A stretch of 64,000 nucleotides of DNA, taken from Paragonimus skrjabini miyazakii. Lineage: Eukaryota > Platyhelminthes > Trematoda > Plagiorchiida > Troglotrematidae. The DNA lies in assembly GCA_014338405.1 (NCBI GenBank), contig JTDE01000026.1:297978-361977 (forward strand). Reading direction: 5' to 3'. Below are positions 9,997-23,500 of the stretch, one piece after another. The notes below the pieces were generated by a model that was not told the origin of the DNA, did not search any database, and was given only the letters and a program-made list of their open reading frames with translations. Within the stretch, counting starts at the first letter, position 1; every line of letters begins with the position of its first letter. Position numbers and translations under genes: made by a program.

Positions 9997-12900
9997 CTTC
10001 TAAACACGATAACCATAACAAGAGATGGAAAAAAAGACATTATGCCCCAATAAATTACCTAGGGATTGTGTAAGGGAAGAAGGAAGAAACTGTACTGATG
10101 TGCACGAAAATTCACAGTATGAGTACCATTGGGTTCTATTGTTTACAATGTCAGATAACGACCTGAATGAGCTAAGTGCGCTGACCTGATAGTTTGTAGC
10201 CATGGTAAGGTTAGTGAGCAGCAAATTCACCAACTTAGGGCTGATACATCATCTGCTGCTTCGATCAATTTTGAATGCGTCCGATAACTCGGTGTAATAA
10301 TTATCGATCTGTATACAGATTGATACAGTGTGGAAGACGGAAATGTAATGCACATATGTTAAAGTCAATTTTACCTTATGCCTGAGACTGTTCGCCTATG
10401 AATTTCAAAAATTCTTTTTGAGTTGATTAATGGGTCTTTCTATTCTGATTAGAAGTTTGTCAGCTCAGTCATCTGCTAGCAAATGTTTTCATCCTGCCTG
10501 AAACTAATCACAGATGCAAATAAGACTAGTTGTAATAAACGTTATTGATATTTTTAATCAAAATAGGAAGGCTGGAGAGCTGAATATGTTGATCACCTCA
10601 TGCTATTGTTCAACTGATTAAACATTACTACTTATCATCCGCGCGTTCAGGAATACGTACAACTAAAATGACCAAAATTTTCGATTCAATTTCTTTAAAT
10701 AAACATACGTTGAGGTAAACAATGTCAAACTAGTTGAAAAACGAAGTGAGATTATCGGTGCCACTGATAACCAAAAGTTTGTCAGTGTACCGTGTGCTTA
10801 TTAAAATGTTATCAACATTATCTGAGACTTTCCGTTCAACCGTTTCTCAGAATATGTTCGCTAGTGTTTTATCAATGAACCACTGGCGGCCATATCGCCT
10901 GTTTGTACATGTACAAGTCCTTCCAAATTAAAGATATTGAGTTATGTGTATGGTAAACTGAGTTAGGTACTTACACGAGAAATCTGTAGCATATTTCTGA
11001 CTCGGGATAAGGTAACCCAAACATACAACTTTATTACGCAAGAAACCACTTGTATTTTACAATACAATACATTCCTCATGCGTTCACTGATGAAGAATGT
11101 TTTAGGGATAGTGTATAACACATTCTCTGGGCAGTGTTCGATGTGCTCACTGTGCAGCAAGCACAGCTCCAATGTGAAAAGAAGCACACATGCCCACTTT
11201 CATTTACGAACAAAATGCCCTACAGAAATTTTTTCAAAATTGATTGTTTTGTTATTCAAGATTATTATAGGGCATTGTAATTTCACTTTTTAAAGGTGGA
11301 TTAGCTGTTAAGGAATCTGATGACTTGGTTGAGCCAAGAGGACAGCAATCCCAAAACGGCTGAATATGTCATGTGAACGGTTTATACCTTCCTAAATGAT
11401 TCTGGTGTTTTGGTGACGTAGTTTCCTTACTGAAGTACAGTGCGGTTCATAACACAGTTGGTGACATTTGTGTTTCATTCAAACAGCATTGGTTCTTCCA
11501 TTCGTCTGCTTAAACTTTGAGGTAAACAGAATCTGCAGTTTCAGCTGCAGGCATGTGCTTTTGGAAAACGGACGAGGTCGCATGCGCAGTTCTAAGGATT
11601 TTTGCTGCTAGTAGATATCTTCACTGTTACAATAGCTTTTACATTCTGTGACTACGTTTCAAACAGTTTCGTACACATACGATGCTCTTTTAAAATTCGG
11701 TTGAATTTCATGCGTAGTTCGTGAACCAGGATCGTATTGTTTTTAACTTGGAGTAAACGAATGGACAGGGAAAATAACTTATTCGTTATTGAAGAGTTCA
11801 GTCGTTCGTAGAACATATAGTGTGCTATCTAGAAATCAAAACACAACGAGAATAAAACAACACGTATCCATGGAAATTTCCCGGAACGTGAAATACAACA
11901 GTAGTACCATAGGATCTTTATTCCGTAAAGCGTGGAGACTATAAAAAAAACAAGCAGCTTACTAACGCAGTTATAGAAGTATACAGATACAATAAAATAT
12001 AAAGCATATTCCTTGCAGTTTGTTAGATAATGCACCAGTCTCATTTTCTCTAGTTGACAGCAACGTTCAAGAGACTATTGTACTAGAAATCCCCTCTTCT
12101 TACTGGTCATTGGTCAGCGGTGACAAAAAGCAACTAAAGGTCGCCTTGCACCGATGTTCAAATGCTGTATTACAATGCGTCAGAATATTATCGTTCTCTC
12201 CAACTGCAAATAATCAATCGTGTGTAACACTTCACTGTCCTACCAATCGTCATGTGGAGAACAAGCCGTAAACTGGTTAAAAAATAGGTGAAAATGTCAA
12301 GCCATTGTATAGGGGCTCGAAGACGTAAAGCAAGATCCTCCATAATAAAATACCTCACCCTTACTACATAAACGGTCAGTGCCCCTAACGCATTCACTGT
12401 GATTTTTCGGTGTAGCTGAAAGCTCATGCATTCTGTTTTAGATACCATGTTCAAAAGCAGTTTTAGATAACTTAACAGCCTCTTCGACAATCGATGACGG
12501 CATGTATTCTGATTGTATCTGGTTCTCATTCCGTCATACTTTCTGTTCCCGTCCGTTCCTGCGTCCGTCCGGTCGGTCTGTTTAGTTTCTTTCTTCAACA
12601 AATCGGTGTTTTTTTGTTCTTGCAGTTAGCTACATCTTAAACTGTGCTCAGGAGATATAAGATATTCCTTCAAAGTATTACCCGATGCATACCTACCCCC
12701 ACTGGTAAACTAGAGCGAGATTGGTTTTGTAACTCAATGTGGTGCACTTAGCTTCACTGCAACTTCAAATGTTCCACACGGCTTTACCCGAATATGCAAG
12801 GTGCAATGTCTAAACCGTACAGTGATTCTGATTTAGTTTCGGCCACATAACGGACTCTTCAGGAGCATTCAAAGTTATTCACCGAATTATGAAGCAGTGC

Positions 12901-15734
12901 ATTTTAGTTGTCACTAACGAACTCGTGACGAACTCTTATACAGTTGGTCGTAAATGAAAATGAACATCGCATTTGGTATCTTAATATTGTCTTATCACAA
13001 TCGTTTAATTTTCATCTATACCCCTTTCATTTCTGTTTTATATAAGGAATATGTATTGATTCATTGTTCGAACTCATCTATTCACTAGCTGCAAAAGTAG
13101 GATTGCACATTTTAAATTTGAACTGTTGGAAATCTAAATATTGTTCGTTCGCCGCTCTACTTGATCACCCATTTTGTATGTTGGCTGATTTTGTTTTAAG
13201 TACTCACGAAGTGGACGAGATGAGCATTTGAAAATATGGTTATGAATAATGAACTCGGCAGATGTTGTAAGGAGCATCGGGACATTTATAATTGCTTTTG
13301 CGTTAGTAAAATAAAGCCGTTATATCTTGACAATGTTGTTAGAAAGACATGTAATTATATAAACCGGCGAATAGGGATAAAAACTATTGATGAAGTTCAG
13401 ATACTGAGAAAAGAGCTGGTGCCGCATGTGATTCTCCAAAAGTATTATGATATTGAGGTGTAATTTTATGATCTTTGGAAAATAAAATTTAATTAAAGAA
13501 ATACTTGTTTAAAGGAGTGTTAAATGTAAAGATGTAAACTAGCAAGCTGTATAGGATTCCGATGAAAAGGAAAGATCAGAAGAACTTAAACAGACCAATT
13601 TTTCGTGGTTGTTTGGATAAACTTGGGTCAGTTAGATGTAAATCATTAGTTACAGCTTAGATATCGTGTTTAGTTTGAACATGATAGAGGGACTCAACAG
13701 ATGGTTCACTTTAATGGTGCATACCTATTGTAAGCAATAATGCCATATTAACAGTTATATGTTTCCCGTAATATGTCCTGCGATAGGTATATTGATAGGT
13801 AAGAGTGATAGAATTAGATGGGGACAATGTTCGTCATTAATAACTAGAAGATAGGTTGCTTGTCAATCGCTGATGAGGATTTGGTTGATCGATTACGTCA
13901 CCCGTGTTCTCTGGCTACATCATGCAGGTTGGTCGTTGATCTCATCGATTTCAGCCAAGCATAGGCTCAACGCCTGAACAACCCATTTTCGATGATATGA
14001 TATTTGTTGCAGTGTCATTTGTAGTGCAGGGTACTTTCGTCGAAATGACACCGGAAGCATCATTCGAAAAATGTATTGAAAATTTATCAGATGTTCACCT
14101 TCGGTCACGGGAACGAAGACCGCGTTGTGCATTGTTCACACTTGGTCGTGCCCTAAACAGCGTACTGATGTTCCAGACTTTCCTTTGAGTGCTCATGCTG
14201 TCTGCCGTGTCATTTCACTGGAACAGGCGAGAAAATAGGTATACGTGAACGAGATCTAAGCCAACCGTGTTCTGTCATAAAATCAGAAAACTCTGGATGT
14301 GGCGAGGTGGATACGGACTTCAGCTGTGACATAGTTCTTGCGTATTGTTTGACTGAATCTATTTGACATGCAAACGGATAAACATAAGTAATTTTTGTAT
14401 ATTTTTCGTTGCGGCTTTAGATGAGATTCTGCTAACATCTTTAGCACTAAAGATCTCTCAGTAACCATAGTATCATAAGGAACTTTCTCCATAGATTTGG
14501 TCAAAACACAAGAGATTCTCCTTTGGGTAAAAAGATGTAACACTGGAGATATGTTTACTGACAGGCCTAGACAAACTTGGGGCGGAAACTGTGTCGGATG
14601 GCGTCGTCAATCTACAAGGGAATTTGATTTTGATCTATTCATCAGTTGTGAAGTTATAGAAATAATGACTGTGAGAGAACTTTCCGATTACTGTCCACAG
14701 GTCAGTGTTTAAGATTACGGTGATTACCTCATTTACGCACCAAAAGCATTGATTGAAATGTGAAATAGTATAATAAAATAAGATGCGTTCAGACGTTTTC
14801 ATGGAAATGTCTGCTAGGGAAGGTCAGAATTGAGTACGATACTGTACGGGAATAGTGCGTCGGGGCAGAAATATAATATAACTCAGTACTTGTATTTAGA
14901 TATCGAACCCAGTCTCAGGAGAGTAATCACGGATGAAAAATGAAACTGACTGTAACCATAACAGTCACAAGGAAATCAGTTTTATCATACAAACGAGTGA
15001 GTTGAGTACCACTATGAATATGCCTCATCATCGTTTAGGTAATCTATCTCCTTACATAGAAGACTTTAGAAAAGATGTGTAAAGAGTGCTGAAAAAAGGC
15101 ACCCGGTCAAATTATCAAGCGTTATGTAATTGCAGAGAGTAACCGGTGTTGGTCTAACCGAGTTTTGCTTGGTGACCTTGCAGACTGTTCGCAACTTTTG
15201 TTAAGTAATTACGTTTTGCTTATCGTTAACTTATTTTTCGAAAGGTGAACAAAAACACTGTCCCGGCAAGCGATGTTAAAACAGAAACTACCTATGTAAA
15301 CTTTATAACTAAGCATCTGTCCCACAGGTTCCTAAGCATTATAGTTTATGGTGTCTTTACAGATTGTTTGCACAATTAATATGCCAAATAATACAACCCG
15401 TGTCAATGAAGTAAAGCCAGAAGATGTAAGTTTGCATTTTCAATAATAAAAACACGTAAATGTAATATAAAAATCCCATTACAGTTTTTATTTATTGTTG
15501 TGGCAAAATCCTTGCCGTCTGTTACATATACATGTTTTATACGTAAGGTAGACTCATTCTCAAAAGTACATTTTCTGCTACACAGCTACACAGCTGCAGT
15601 TGGACAAGCTGGGCTCATTGTTATGTAAACCAGTGGTCATCTAACAAAGCAGAAGGAGAGGAGGCTTAACGACTAAAAGTAGTTGCGTCTATGTTCAAAC
15701 ATTCAACATTAAGGGTCCTACACCGAGGTATCAC
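9997..15734. other. No recognised feature
   Basis: A long intronic stretch with scattered chance frames on both strands. The longest is 137 codons at 12188-12601 on the minus strand. None has recognisable domains, and I saw no splice-flanked conserved blocks. A pyrimidine-rich patch with irregular GTCC/GTCCG repeats lies at about 12548-12583. Confidence 0.45.
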
Positions 15735-18700
15735 TAGAAGTAAGGCAGCAAGTCAACTTCTTTACGACTTTTACTACTCCGTGTCAGTTAGTGAGCCTTC
15801 ATCACAAACAACGCGGCCATACAACAACAAAATTCACGCCATCGAGCCCGAATAGCCACCATTTCACAGAACGCCTCCAGCAAACCACTCTGTGTGTCAT
15901 GAAGTTCTCATCCCGGGAGACGAAGCTGACCTACAGTGACCAACTTGTTGCTGAACGAATTCATTTCGTTACGCTAATTCATTAGCTATCCGCCTTGCAC
16001 CTTACGTCAGTTGGTCCCAACACTGGCAAGTGGGTGTTCCGTGTGATAGACAACTAGCTGACATCCTTAGTACATCACGCAACCGTTTAACTCTGTGTGA
16101 ACGTAAAGTTTAGATGAAAGAATTCGCCACCAGAGGATATTCGTGCTTAATCTCTTTGTTGTTAATAGTTGGTGTCACTCGATGTGAGCGATCGAATGCA
16201 GACATCGATTGACCAACTGCCTAAAAACAGTCCACGTCTTCTACTCTAGGTGGCCAAGTTTCGTTAACATAATTTAATACAGCCCTTACTGTCGTCTTAT
16301 AAACACGACCTTTAGGACTGAGCGGTATTTGCCAGTCGCCGGAGGTATCTTAGCTTAGTTAATGCCGGCCTAGCCTTGGAGATAAGCGCTTCCATTTCAT
16401 TCCCTACACATCCACCACCGCTGATGCAGCTGTCAGAGTATGCAAATCAGTCGACAACCTCCACACCTTCATTATCTAACGATCACTCTACGTAATCACA
16501 GCAATTTTGCAGGAGCACTTTGCATTTTGAGGTTGCAAAGCGCATTCCGAAGCACTTAGCAAAACGTGAAATAGCATCTAGCATTGTTTACACTGCTTGA
16601 AAGTGGTCAAACAGCGACACGTTATAGTTAGCATAATCAAGATCACTCAGTCTTCTACTAGTTAGGAGGTCTATACCCACATCCTTAAAATGCCGCAAAC
16701 AATCCTCCATTATTTCTTCTACGATAAAAGTAATCAAAAATGATGACAGCCTTAATGTACGTCACTTCTGGTGCTGAAATTGTCAAACAGTTCATTGTAA
16801 ACCTCAGCTTGATCTAAAGTATGGAAATATAAAACGTTGACAGTAATATTCACACACTTAGTTGTTATACTGCTGCGTTTAAGCGAATCCGAAAGTGTAG
16901 AATGACCGACTGAACGGAACGCACATTTTCAGTTGAGAAATACGGCAGTTGTTGGCCAGCGGTATACATGACACTACTGCAGAATTTGGCGAAGAGCAAA
17001 AATTTGGTCAATGCATTCACATCTAGGAAGAAACCCTGCTTCCTGACCTACAGTGAGTAGACGATTTATAACGGATGACAGAACCATAGCAATTACTGAG
17101 GTCAGGTTAATTTCCGTATGGTTTTCGTAAGAGTCCCGGACACTGATTGAATAGTACCGAATGTTATTGGATGTTATCGAGTAGTCCCAGCGCGGAGGGA
17201 TGTTCTCCGTCGTCCACACAAGTTGAAACAACTGAGTCAAAACATCGCCTAACGCCGATATGCAATTGTGGACTTCAATTTTAGTGGTTGGACCTAAATC
17301 CACCGATCAGGGTTTTACACCATAAATTTATGGCGGTAACACAGTAGAAGCAGGAGATTAGCTAAATTGATCCCCAGAATGTTCCGCCCAGGTTTCTTAT
17401 CTTCTGAACTTACTATGGATGTGTGTTCAGTTAGATTCGCTGATAGCTTCACTGAAAGACGGTCGTCCTGGATCAGTGACACGGATAAGCTAGAAGAGTC
17501 TGCCGGTGTTCCCTGATACAAAAACGGTTTCCAATTCCCTAACTTTCCCTGTTAGCCAAGTCTCACGCTCGGGCATCTGACTACGTCTCAGTTTCTTAAG
17601 AAAATTTTCCTAAATTTTTGCGAACTGCCAAGAAGAATGTTCCGTCTGGCATCAAACAACTCCAGAGATACAGTGTTTGTTTAACCCGCGAACCACCGTA
17701 TCGCATGCTACACTACCTGCTTCATGAATAGCCTATATGATTCGGGTCCAACAGCGGTTATGATCTTCGGGATGAGGACTGCTGAGCTTGCTTTCTAGAG
17801 TAGCTTGGTACTTATGATTTGCCGACAACATAGACGGATTCTCCAAAGCCAGCCGTTACTGTCGATGGAGTCGTTGCCAAACAAATATTAGAATAAAACG
17901 ACAACATACCAATGCATGATTTGAATCCAAGCATGTGTTCCAATAGGAACGACAGTCCTGATTAGAGCCAAGATACCTTTACTCAACACCTACGTGGTCT
18001 CTTTCAGATCAAGTCTGATTTGGGGAAGTGGGGCGCCAAATATAACAGTGACACATTGTTAAGTGCACTGTTGCGACGGCCACTCGCCATTATCTGTGCG
18101 ATATGATGTTATCCATCACATCCTACCACTTAAACGAGACTCGGTCTCACTAAGGCGTCCGACCTGGGCGTTCGTATCTCCGACCAGAATGACTATATGG
18201 AAACCACTTGTCGACCGAAGGAGATCAGCCAGCTCCGAGTAAACGGTGTCCTTGGTACCGAAGTCATTACAGTCATTACATTGTCATTACATTGGGGTGT
18301 AAGCAGACGCAGTGAAGCGTTCAGAAGACTTTGCGTTTATAGTTGGTCTTGATCGAGCTTGCCGGGCGGACGGTACACAGTCAACTGCTAACAGACATGC
18401 AAACTACCAGTGCAGCTGCGACTATTGTGCATAAGGCTATATCCACCCTAGCCTGACCTGTAACGATGGCCGTGGCGTCACCCGAATTGTACTGCACAGA
18501 CAGTGCGGGTGATGTTAGTGCTATACGTTGACCGCTGTCTTGCATTCCAGTCTCTGAACTTCAGTAAACGTCGACATTCAACGAGTCCAACCTTCGTGTG
18601 AGAGCGGTTCGTTGACCTATCTGTTTTAGATGGCGAACGTTAAAAGCATTCATATTAATTCGCGTTCTAAGTCTAAGCGATGGACGAGGAAGACCCGAGG

Positions 18701-19300
18701 CAGAGTGGTAATGGATGAGACTTACCGACACAGTGTTACTATGATTAGCTACATCTGTTGTAGGACATGTAATGTGATCATCAGAAACGGGGTAGGGAGG
18801 GATCTGAAAGCTAAAGTTGATAGAACAGTGGAAGGGGAGGCGGCATTAGCGTGTTTTCGTCTATCCATAGTGCTGCATTCAGCAGTGTGGAAATATTGGT
18901 GTTGTGATTATTCATGTTTTCCTGTTGGATTGTCTGTGGAATTGTACGTAAGATACAGTCAAGGTGCCCAGACATGGACAGGAGAATGATTAAAGTTCTC
19001 AAAGAAAACGTCTATCTCAGAAGCCTGTACTGCAAGACAGCTGGTGGGTGACAGTGTACCAAAACTAGTACTTGCTCCGAAAAACGATGCCAACCTTCTT
19101 TCAACCCCCAACCTGGAGGGCCAGGAAACTGGCTTGTCAGACCTACCTATTGGTCTGCCTGGTATGAATGACTCTGTCGTTGTGATCCTCACAATGTCCA
19201 GTTTACCTCAATAGGACACTGAGATGCGTAAGCCGTCACATTACGTCAAAGTTCAATGTCGTTGTTACGGAGGAGGAGTTAACGACGGGTTTCGCAATGT
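15735..19300 (-). mobile_element. RTE/SR2-like non-LTR retrotransposon (LINE), copy A, inactivated
   Basis: Seen: the whole stretch is collinear with the LINE at 60.4-63.98 kb. The 5' end is near 19300, and the 5' region, remnants of an apurinic-type endonuclease, a linker (17521-17315) and reverse transcriptase (17303-16974) follow leftwards. Recognisable pieces are VHNCISALGDVLTQLFQLVW, PPRWDYSI, QEAGFLPRCECIDQIFALRQ (canonical QAGFRPGRxCIDQIFTLRQ) and, near 16640, LSDLDYANYNVSL, where the catalytic YADD has become YANY. Frames are broken many times. It lies antisense to the tolloid-like gene. Compared with copy B it keeps about 90 extra bases near 16310-16410, where copy B has trinucleotide repeats instead. 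Clade is by resemblance to trematode SR2/RTE elements; no tree was built. Confidence 0.83.
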
Positions 19301-20249
19301 TGGATTGATTCCATATGCTTTCTGAGCAATTCACTGAATAACATGACATTGTACATCAAACGGTTTTGAATGCAGATGTCCACTTGTCCACGTCAAGCCG
19401 TGATTCGAATCAGGCAAGCGTGTTTCAATTGACTGTCCTTCCAAAGTCCAACTTGCCTTCAGTGTAGTTGGTAGATCACAAATCATCGCTCAATATGCCT
19501 CACCAAGAAACTCGCTAAGGACGTAATTGAGCACTAAATCCATCTTCTATCGGGTTTTACATCTCAGAGGTGGTTCGACTCTGTCTATTTTCAATAAACC
19601 CATAATAGTTCTTAATGTTGACACGGTTTATTACTTTCTGCTATTTAATGTACAGAGTTTACAAACAAATCGTTTGGTTTGTGTCACATTTCAATGGGCG
19701 AAAATCTTTTCGTCATCTTTTACCAAGTGTCCTTAAAACCGGGTCTGTAAGTCATTTAGATGCATAGCACACAAAGTGTATCATTGAGACGGGCATTCAG
19801 CAACCACACTGGCTGAATCATCGCACAGTCGCATATTTCTGAGGCAAAGCAGACATTTTCGACAAAAAATGTCTGGTTTCGTTATACTCCCAGTAAAACA
19901 GGTGAACTTTAGACGACAGGTATGATATAATGTCATTGGTTCGGAACAGTCTTTTCAGTAATTCGCATATTGCAGTGTACATTTGTTTCTGTATCTACAA
20001 TGTTGGCATCGTAGGTGAAAATAGCGCAAGTTTTAAAGGTTGAAAGGGAGTCGCCTGATTTGAATTAAAACATTATTCAATAAAGTGTTGGCTACATAAA
20101 TCATAATAACAGGTTGATTTAGACAGCCTAATGAACCTCCCAAAGTAAAGTTGAATTCATTGACATCGGTTTTCGCTAAGAAACATACGAAATGGTTCAC
20201 CGTGTACAATTTAGTAATGATTAGTTATCCGTGATCATCTTTCAAAACA
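19301..20249. other. No recognised feature
   Basis: Intronic sequence between LINE copy A and the inverted SINE dimer. A 69-codon frame at 19527-19736 looks like chance. Confidence 0.45.
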
Positions 20250-20503
20250 ATATGACATAATTTAGAAGAGACCCAATTGCGAAAAATCTGGACTTCTGCT
20301 GGATACGAACCAGCGACGGAAACAACATGCCCAAACGTGGCAAATGCTCTTGCTAGCTTTGTAGCTCAGCTGGTTGAGCATTCGCCCCGTTTGGGCATGT
20401 TGTTTCTGTTGGTGGTTCAAATTCAGTCGAAGTCCAGATTTTTCGCAATTGGTTGTCTTTTATATTATCAAAATCTGTCAAACTACCTGCCTATATGACA
20501 TAA
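20250..20503. repeat. Inverted dimer of a tRNA-derived SINE, with 11-bp target-site duplication
   Basis: Seen: the direct repeat ATATGACATAA at 20250-20260 and 20493-20503 flanks the unit. The left half is a minus-strand 3' SINE part: tail CCAGATTTTTCGCAATTGGG preceded by a box B-like GGTTCGTATCC. The right half is a plus-strand, nearly complete copy: box A TAGCTCAGCTGGTTGAGCA at about 20362, box B GGTTCAAATTC at about 20413, then the same tail AGTCCAGATTTTTCGCAATT. The two arms are complementary over the tail and the GGGCATGTTGTTTC segment, so the RNA would fold into a long hairpin. One target duplication around both halves suggests they arrived together. Confidence 0.8.
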
Positions 20504-23500
20504 ATAGGATAGTTAGTATGTGTTTTATAATCAGAATTCGCTGGAAAAAATATACTACTTATTCTATCATATTTTACGAAGATTACAATGCTGTCCAGGA
20601 GCTTGGGGTAGACTGAGTTGCTACACAATTCAGGTTAGTCCTATTAACATCAATACTGATCTACAAACTTTAGCGATTCTAGGGGGAAACGTAGCAATTA
20701 ACTCACAGATGAGTTGTTATCTATTATATGAAATAAGCGTTCATCTATTCATCCTTCTTTTGAAATTATCGTTCAAGTACTGAACACTGTTCACACGAAA
20801 ATGTGGGTAAACGTTCGGATCTGTTTAATTGATCATGTCTGTTTTGAAGTTACTGGTGTAGTTGTAATTCTGCCAGTCCCGTATATACGAGAGCCGAAGT
20901 GTAAATTCCGAATCAGATGAAGATAGGCACTACTTATTGTTTTTAGTAAAAGCAAAATTTGAGTCTAGTGATTACTTTTTAACTGTGTTAGTGTAAAGGT
21001 TTATCTCAATACAACGGCTGAGACCACATATAGATGGTGTTCACTACATAACCCATCTAAATGGATTGGTTTGCATGAAGAGAACAAATGTCTTGCACAA
21101 TGAAGTTCCCGGAATGTTTTATGTTTTCCATAAAGTCCACTGAATTCCCTGAAACAACAAATACCATATACGTTTTTTGTCTGTTTTCATCAAGTTAACA
21201 ACAGGTAGCTGCGACATATATATATAACGAATATTTTGAATGACAATCGTATTTGATCGAATGTGTAGCATTCATATGCACTTTACAGTCGGTTCCTTTC
21301 AAAACGAAACACTGGACACGATATTCACTCTGGTTGATGTGGTGCATAATTATACTGTGATTCGAACGTAAGCTCCTGTTCGTGTACTTAAATTGAACCG
21401 TCTGGACTATTGCGCAGTCTGTTTCACACCAGATATGGGCTAATTTTCCTAGCTGAGTGCACTGTCATCCGTCTCTGAGGGAGACTCAAACTAGTCGTGC
21501 AAATCATTGACACAATAACTCAATATTTCCGAACACCTTATGAACCGGTCAAGTAGAGACCACAAAATTCAAGAAAAATATATTACAGATTTGGTCGGTA
21601 CTTCCCAGTAAGGACTACAGAGCTCAATAGTCCTAATAAATTCTAGCATCTGATCTTGGATAACAAATTGAGAGTAGGATATGAATGACTGTCTCCTCAT
21701 GAGATTATGGGCACCCCAGCAAAACTCGCCAGATAAGGTTGCAAGTCAACATGACGATTTGTAAACAGTCTTCTGGATGGACGGCTATCTTGACGTATTG
21801 TATGAATTTTAACATATCTCGTAAAACCAGTTATACCACACTCAGGATTTTTCAGCGCAACTGAGACCATACACATCACTGAAACAACTAAACAACGTTC
21901 TTAATTATGGATTACAGTTTGAAGAGACAGCGTTAGCATGTTCCTTGAAAAACAGTCAGGAAACCCATACATTTATCACAAACGAGTACAGGTAAATGTT
22001 TATGTAAACGTTTTCTTAGCTTGATTAAGTATTATGAGTAAGTTTTTGTGCGAGCAACAGGGCTGGTGTGCAGTTCTACGGGCGAACAATAATGACTGAG
22101 ATTTTATCATACTGTTTCTGCTAAGATTACATCAGTCGAAAGTTGACCAAAACGTGTTTCAGGTTCGAACGAGATCCCTCAAAAGTCATGACTAGACAAG
22201 TTATTAACATATACATTAGTATTGGTTCTTCATGTAAGCTTGTAATTTTCGTAAGGATTCCTTTCAAAACTAGCTTACTTCGGTTTGCCCTGTCTCTTAG
22301 CTGTGGTTTACAACTTTCATCCAATAGCACAAATAGCTTTGTGTATGGTTGTTTGAGCGTTTACGTTTATACTGACAAGATTGGATTTTTCTTCAGAATG
22401 ACAGCTGATGTTTACGTCACTGCTCCATCCAACATATTTGTACAGTTTCAAACTGTTTGGTTTGATTTGTTTCGTGCTTCAAGAAGTGGTGTCCAGTTTA
22501 TTTGGATATCTATATTTAGAACTTTCCTATTCGGTGGCGCTGATGGCAGTGTCATGCAACAATTAAAGATTGTCTGAGAAGATGGAATTATTCAAGCTGA
22601 ATCACGTGATAGTCACACACGAAGTATTAAAAAAGTGAATCAAATATGTCCTTTGTTCGTTTTTTAATTCAAACGCTCTGAACAGAGCAAATGTCACAGT
22701 TCTTCCTGAGACATGATAAATGATTCTTAAAGATAAATCTTTGTTATTTGCATTTCATTACGTGTTCCCTTTGGGTCATTTTTACTTGAAACAGGTCTTT
22801 CAAGCACAAAATTCAAGTCAATACATACAGCTACACAAAATAAACCAAACTAGGAAGATTTTAAATTAGTACATTCTTATCTGAGTACAAAAGTTTTATA
22901 CCCACACGTTCATTCATTCTCAGGGAAACAGAGTAAACGACATTTTTCAACCGTTTTTCAATGGAGAAATTCTTTTGCAAGTTAAAGAGTAATTTAGATG
23001 TTAGAGGTGCTTTTTTACCGTAAACCGTTAACTTCACATTTCCTCAGATATTTGAAGCGAATATATCTTAGTGATGATATTTCTATTTGGAAGTTAGTTC
23101 ACATTGCTTAGAATATAGTTCATGGTAAGCACAGCGAATTTGAAGTCTCATTGTGCAGCAACGTTTACTTGATTTACTAGACTTTTATAACATAGTACAT
23201 AAATCTGATCAGCAGACAGTGGTCTTACTATAATTCGCAACAATGGCGACCCAATTTTGCGACTAACATTTCGATTTAGACCATGTGGTGATCACGGAGA
23301 CACTATCAGGACCACGTTTTTTGGTACCTACCGATCGGCCAGCACGTGTGCAAACAAATGAGTGCCAGCAACCCGGTTAAAACCCAGTTGCACTCCGAGT
23401 CATTTTGGAAAATGTTGCGCGTTTGGTTGTAGTATGTGCAGACCAAGAGAGACTGTTAGCCACGTTGCTGCCCCACTAGCTATTTTGTAGTCGGCACGGA

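Noticed and set aside
12188..12601. 137-codon minus-strand frame
   Set aside because: The translation has no domain or signal; part of it reflects an irregular pyrimidine-rich repeat.
1125..21720. Shared string CCCATAATCTCAT at about 1134 (+) and 21705 (-)
   Set aside because: Too short to claim a repeat family without a genome search.
22143..22577. 144-codon + frame, Phe/Ser/Val-rich
   Set aside because: Looks like translated AT-rich intron; no transmembrane pattern or conserved block I could name.
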